From Platycnemis pennipes (lineage: Eukaryota > Arthropoda > Insecta > Odonata > Platycnemididae), in the NCBI GenBank assembly GCA_933228895.1, contig OW121850.1, forward strand, positions 27,041,773 through 27,105,772: 64,000 nucleotides of DNA. Reading direction: 5' to 3'. Within the stretch, counting starts at the first letter, position 1, and each line of letters begins with the position of its first letter. The notes beneath the pieces were generated by a model, which saw nothing but the letters and a program-made list of their open reading frames with translations, had not been told where the DNA came from and searched no databases. Of the stretch, positions 62,201 through 64,000 are shown one piece after another. Both the position numbers and the translations under genes were made by a program.

Positions 62201-62216
62201 TTCCCAAACCGAAAGA
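62161..62216. repeat. Perfect 21-bp inverted repeat at the 5' edge of the Penelope-like fragment
   Basis: TTCGGTTTGGGAAGGTGATCT and its exact complement flank a 14-base centre. It marks where the Penelope-like sequence turns back on itself, probably produced during insertion. Confidence 0.85.
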
Positions 62217-62269
62217 TTGCAAAAAAAGGATTGCCAATGAGAAAAGAGGCCATGTATGATATTCATAGA

Positions 62270-62800
62270 GCAAGTAATGAAAGGTATGAAAAGGAGAATG
62301 ACGCAAATATTAATTGATTAGCTGATATTAGTATAAATTCAATAGCTCTATCTAATCTATTTGCCGATTGTTGATCGATAATGACCTTCCGGTCATCTCA
62401 ATCGAGATAGTAAAATACTTGGGATTGTAGTTGGTCAGTAGGCGAATCTAAATCTTCTGGAGTGCGTCGGAGACGATGAGATGGAAGATAGACGTATACA
62501 ATCAAATGAAAAGAACCACTCATTATTTTTCGGAAGAAAGGTTAATATATACCGCGAATGAAGACACCTAAGGAGGAAGCAAAATAACTGAGATGGGCTG
62601 GTTTCTTTCCACTTTCTCCTTCAAGCAACTCCTGAGTCTCATTAAAAGAAAATTCGTCGAGTCTCTTCGAAGAAATTTTAGTCGGAATTGGATTTCGAAT
62701 CAGACATTCGAAGTCATCAAAATTGTCTTCGTGGATTGGCACATCAAAAGCAGGCCGTCAAGAACCAAAGAGCATAATCATGTACCCTCGTGAAACCGAA
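62270..62800. other. Unassigned DNA
   Basis: Short frames (66 codons) on both strands at 62542-62793; not recognised. Confidence 0.5.
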
Positions 62801-62819
62801 GCGGATCTCGATGCTTTCA

Positions 62820-63010
62820 ATCAAGGGGGACGTCGTCCCCTTCCCGCTTTCTGTCCCTCCTGGCATCCCTCTCGCGCGCCGATAAGGGCGGCAAGCGGGG
62901 GTGAGTCGGGGAGGTAGAGGAAGACGAGTCAGGAAGGTGGGAGTTTGATGGGGAGGGAGTCAGAAAGGGACTACGGTAAGGGTGGGAGCAGATCGCAAAT
63001 CGAGTTCCGA
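62820..63010. other. GC/CpG-rich patch
   Basis: A local rise in GC and CpG with purine-rich GGGAGG repeats. It may be regulatory or a repeat; no gene is seen. Confidence 0.35.
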
Positions 63011-64000
63011 GTCGTCATCAAACTGGCCCCATTCGTCTGAATTCTGCCAATTTTGCCACCAAAAATCTCTCTTCATTCTTTCCCAGCTCCCTTGAAGTTT
63101 TAAACCTAGTTACTTTCCCCTTCTGGCTTGTTATTTTTTCTCTTCTCCATTTCTCTCTTCTTTAATTAGGATTATAATTGATCGAAAATATCTGACTTGT
63201 GCACATAAAATACAAAGCTCTTCTGTCTCATTCTATCGAGTTGTAAGTCATTGAATTTGATAAATTTTCTTTACAAGCTTTCTGGTAATTAGAATCAGAA
63301 ACTATTTTACTATATACGTCTTGATTTGACGGGTGATAACGTGAAAATCCTGCTGTAATTCATTTATCAGACCTGATCTTCCAAAAATTATAACTCAGTT
63401 CGATCATAAAATTTATTTTTCTATTGATGAGAATGTAAAAAACATTGGTGGCGATGAAGGTTGAAAGCAGAAAAATCATGCATTTGAAAAATGGTATCAG
63501 AAAATTGGTATTAAATTGCTAAACATTGTCGATTCTGACATTGATGCATATATATATTCTCATGTAAGTTCTCATGAAATGTTTCCTTATTTCCTCACTT
63601 GTATTTGCAGCTATAAGCAGAATCTCCCAACGGTAAAATGACCTTTTCGCCTAGGCAATTCTACTGGCAATATCTATTTCACTTCATCCATCGCTGGGCG
63701 TTCATAAAATAATTCACGTAGACTGGACACTGTCTATCCGTTTTTTTTCAGAACTAATCGCGAGAGCTGAACCTTTAACTTAACCGGTTCCATCCTTAGT
63801 ATTCACTGACGGAATGTTTCTGGAAATCCCATGTCATATTGCAGGAAAACTGCTGTATAGTATGGAGGAAAAGAAGGTAGACTTATTTTACTCATTTTTC
63901 TTCCCGTGATGTTTTTTGCCCATTATGCATGGCAAATATTGAAAAAACACTGACAAAAGGCGCCGAAACAAACGACTACGACATTGCGCTCCTCAGTTAG
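63011..64000. other. Unassigned AT-rich DNA
   Basis: No frame of note and no recognisable repeats up to the end of the window. Confidence 0.55.

Noticed and set aside
1..64000. CRISPR arrays, bacterial operons or rRNA
   Set aside because: No regularly spaced repeats, no closely packed genes and no rRNA-like sequence; all recognisable proteins are eukaryotic transposon products.

Overview
The window is eukaryotic, AT-rich, non-coding DNA from an animal, most likely an arthropod. The evidence is the intronless, mutation-riddled transposon genes: CR1-like and RTE-like LINEs, a Penelope-like element, a pogo-type transposon whose transposase carries a PHD-like finger, and a Transib (RAG1-type) transposon. 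There is also a tRNA-derived SINE. I see no bacterial-type operons, no rRNA, and no convincing cellular protein-coding gene. The species cannot be read from the sequence.

Layout. 0-19 kb is mostly unrecognised AT-rich DNA with LINE 3' ends at about 4.9, 6.0, 7.1, 13.9 and 17.8 kb, a 91-bp tandem duplication near 12.5 kb, and two GC/CpG-rich patches (10.9-11.6 and 18.2-18.9 kb, the latter with a run of 23 G). 19.5-22.7 kb holds the best LINE, a CR1-like element with endonuclease and reverse transcriptase broken by a few lesions. A second truncated copy follows at 23.1-23.7 kb. A tRNA-derived SINE lies at 25.2 kb, then quiet DNA with an RTE-like tail at 31.6 kb.

35.06-48.49 kb is the most interesting part: a 13.4-kb nested structure. 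Its outer ends are near-identical 1,655-bp inverted arms with Tc1-like tips, flanked by a TA duplication, and they split the 3' tail of a CR1-like LINE. Inside lies a 3,959-bp Transib transposon with CACAGTG-type ends, about 0.8-kb inverted repeats, a 5-bp CGTCG target duplication and a decayed transposase that keeps the first Asp and the Glu region. Next to it is a near-full-length RTE-like LINE whose 5' part is inverted against its 3' part, the pattern expected from twin priming. A much older LINE relic follows.

48.5-64 kb contains a 0.57-kb foldback element (49.3-49.9 kb), a complete 3,350-bp pogo/Tigger-type transposon (51.25-54.60 kb) with matching termini, TA duplication, subterminal repeats and a transposase with one stop codon, another RTE-like LINE tail (60.9-61.3 kb), and a Penelope-like GIY-YIG fragment (61.6-62.3 kb). 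The rest is unassigned. The genes here do not form a pathway. The window is a record of successive transposon insertions, and the order of nesting gives relative ages.
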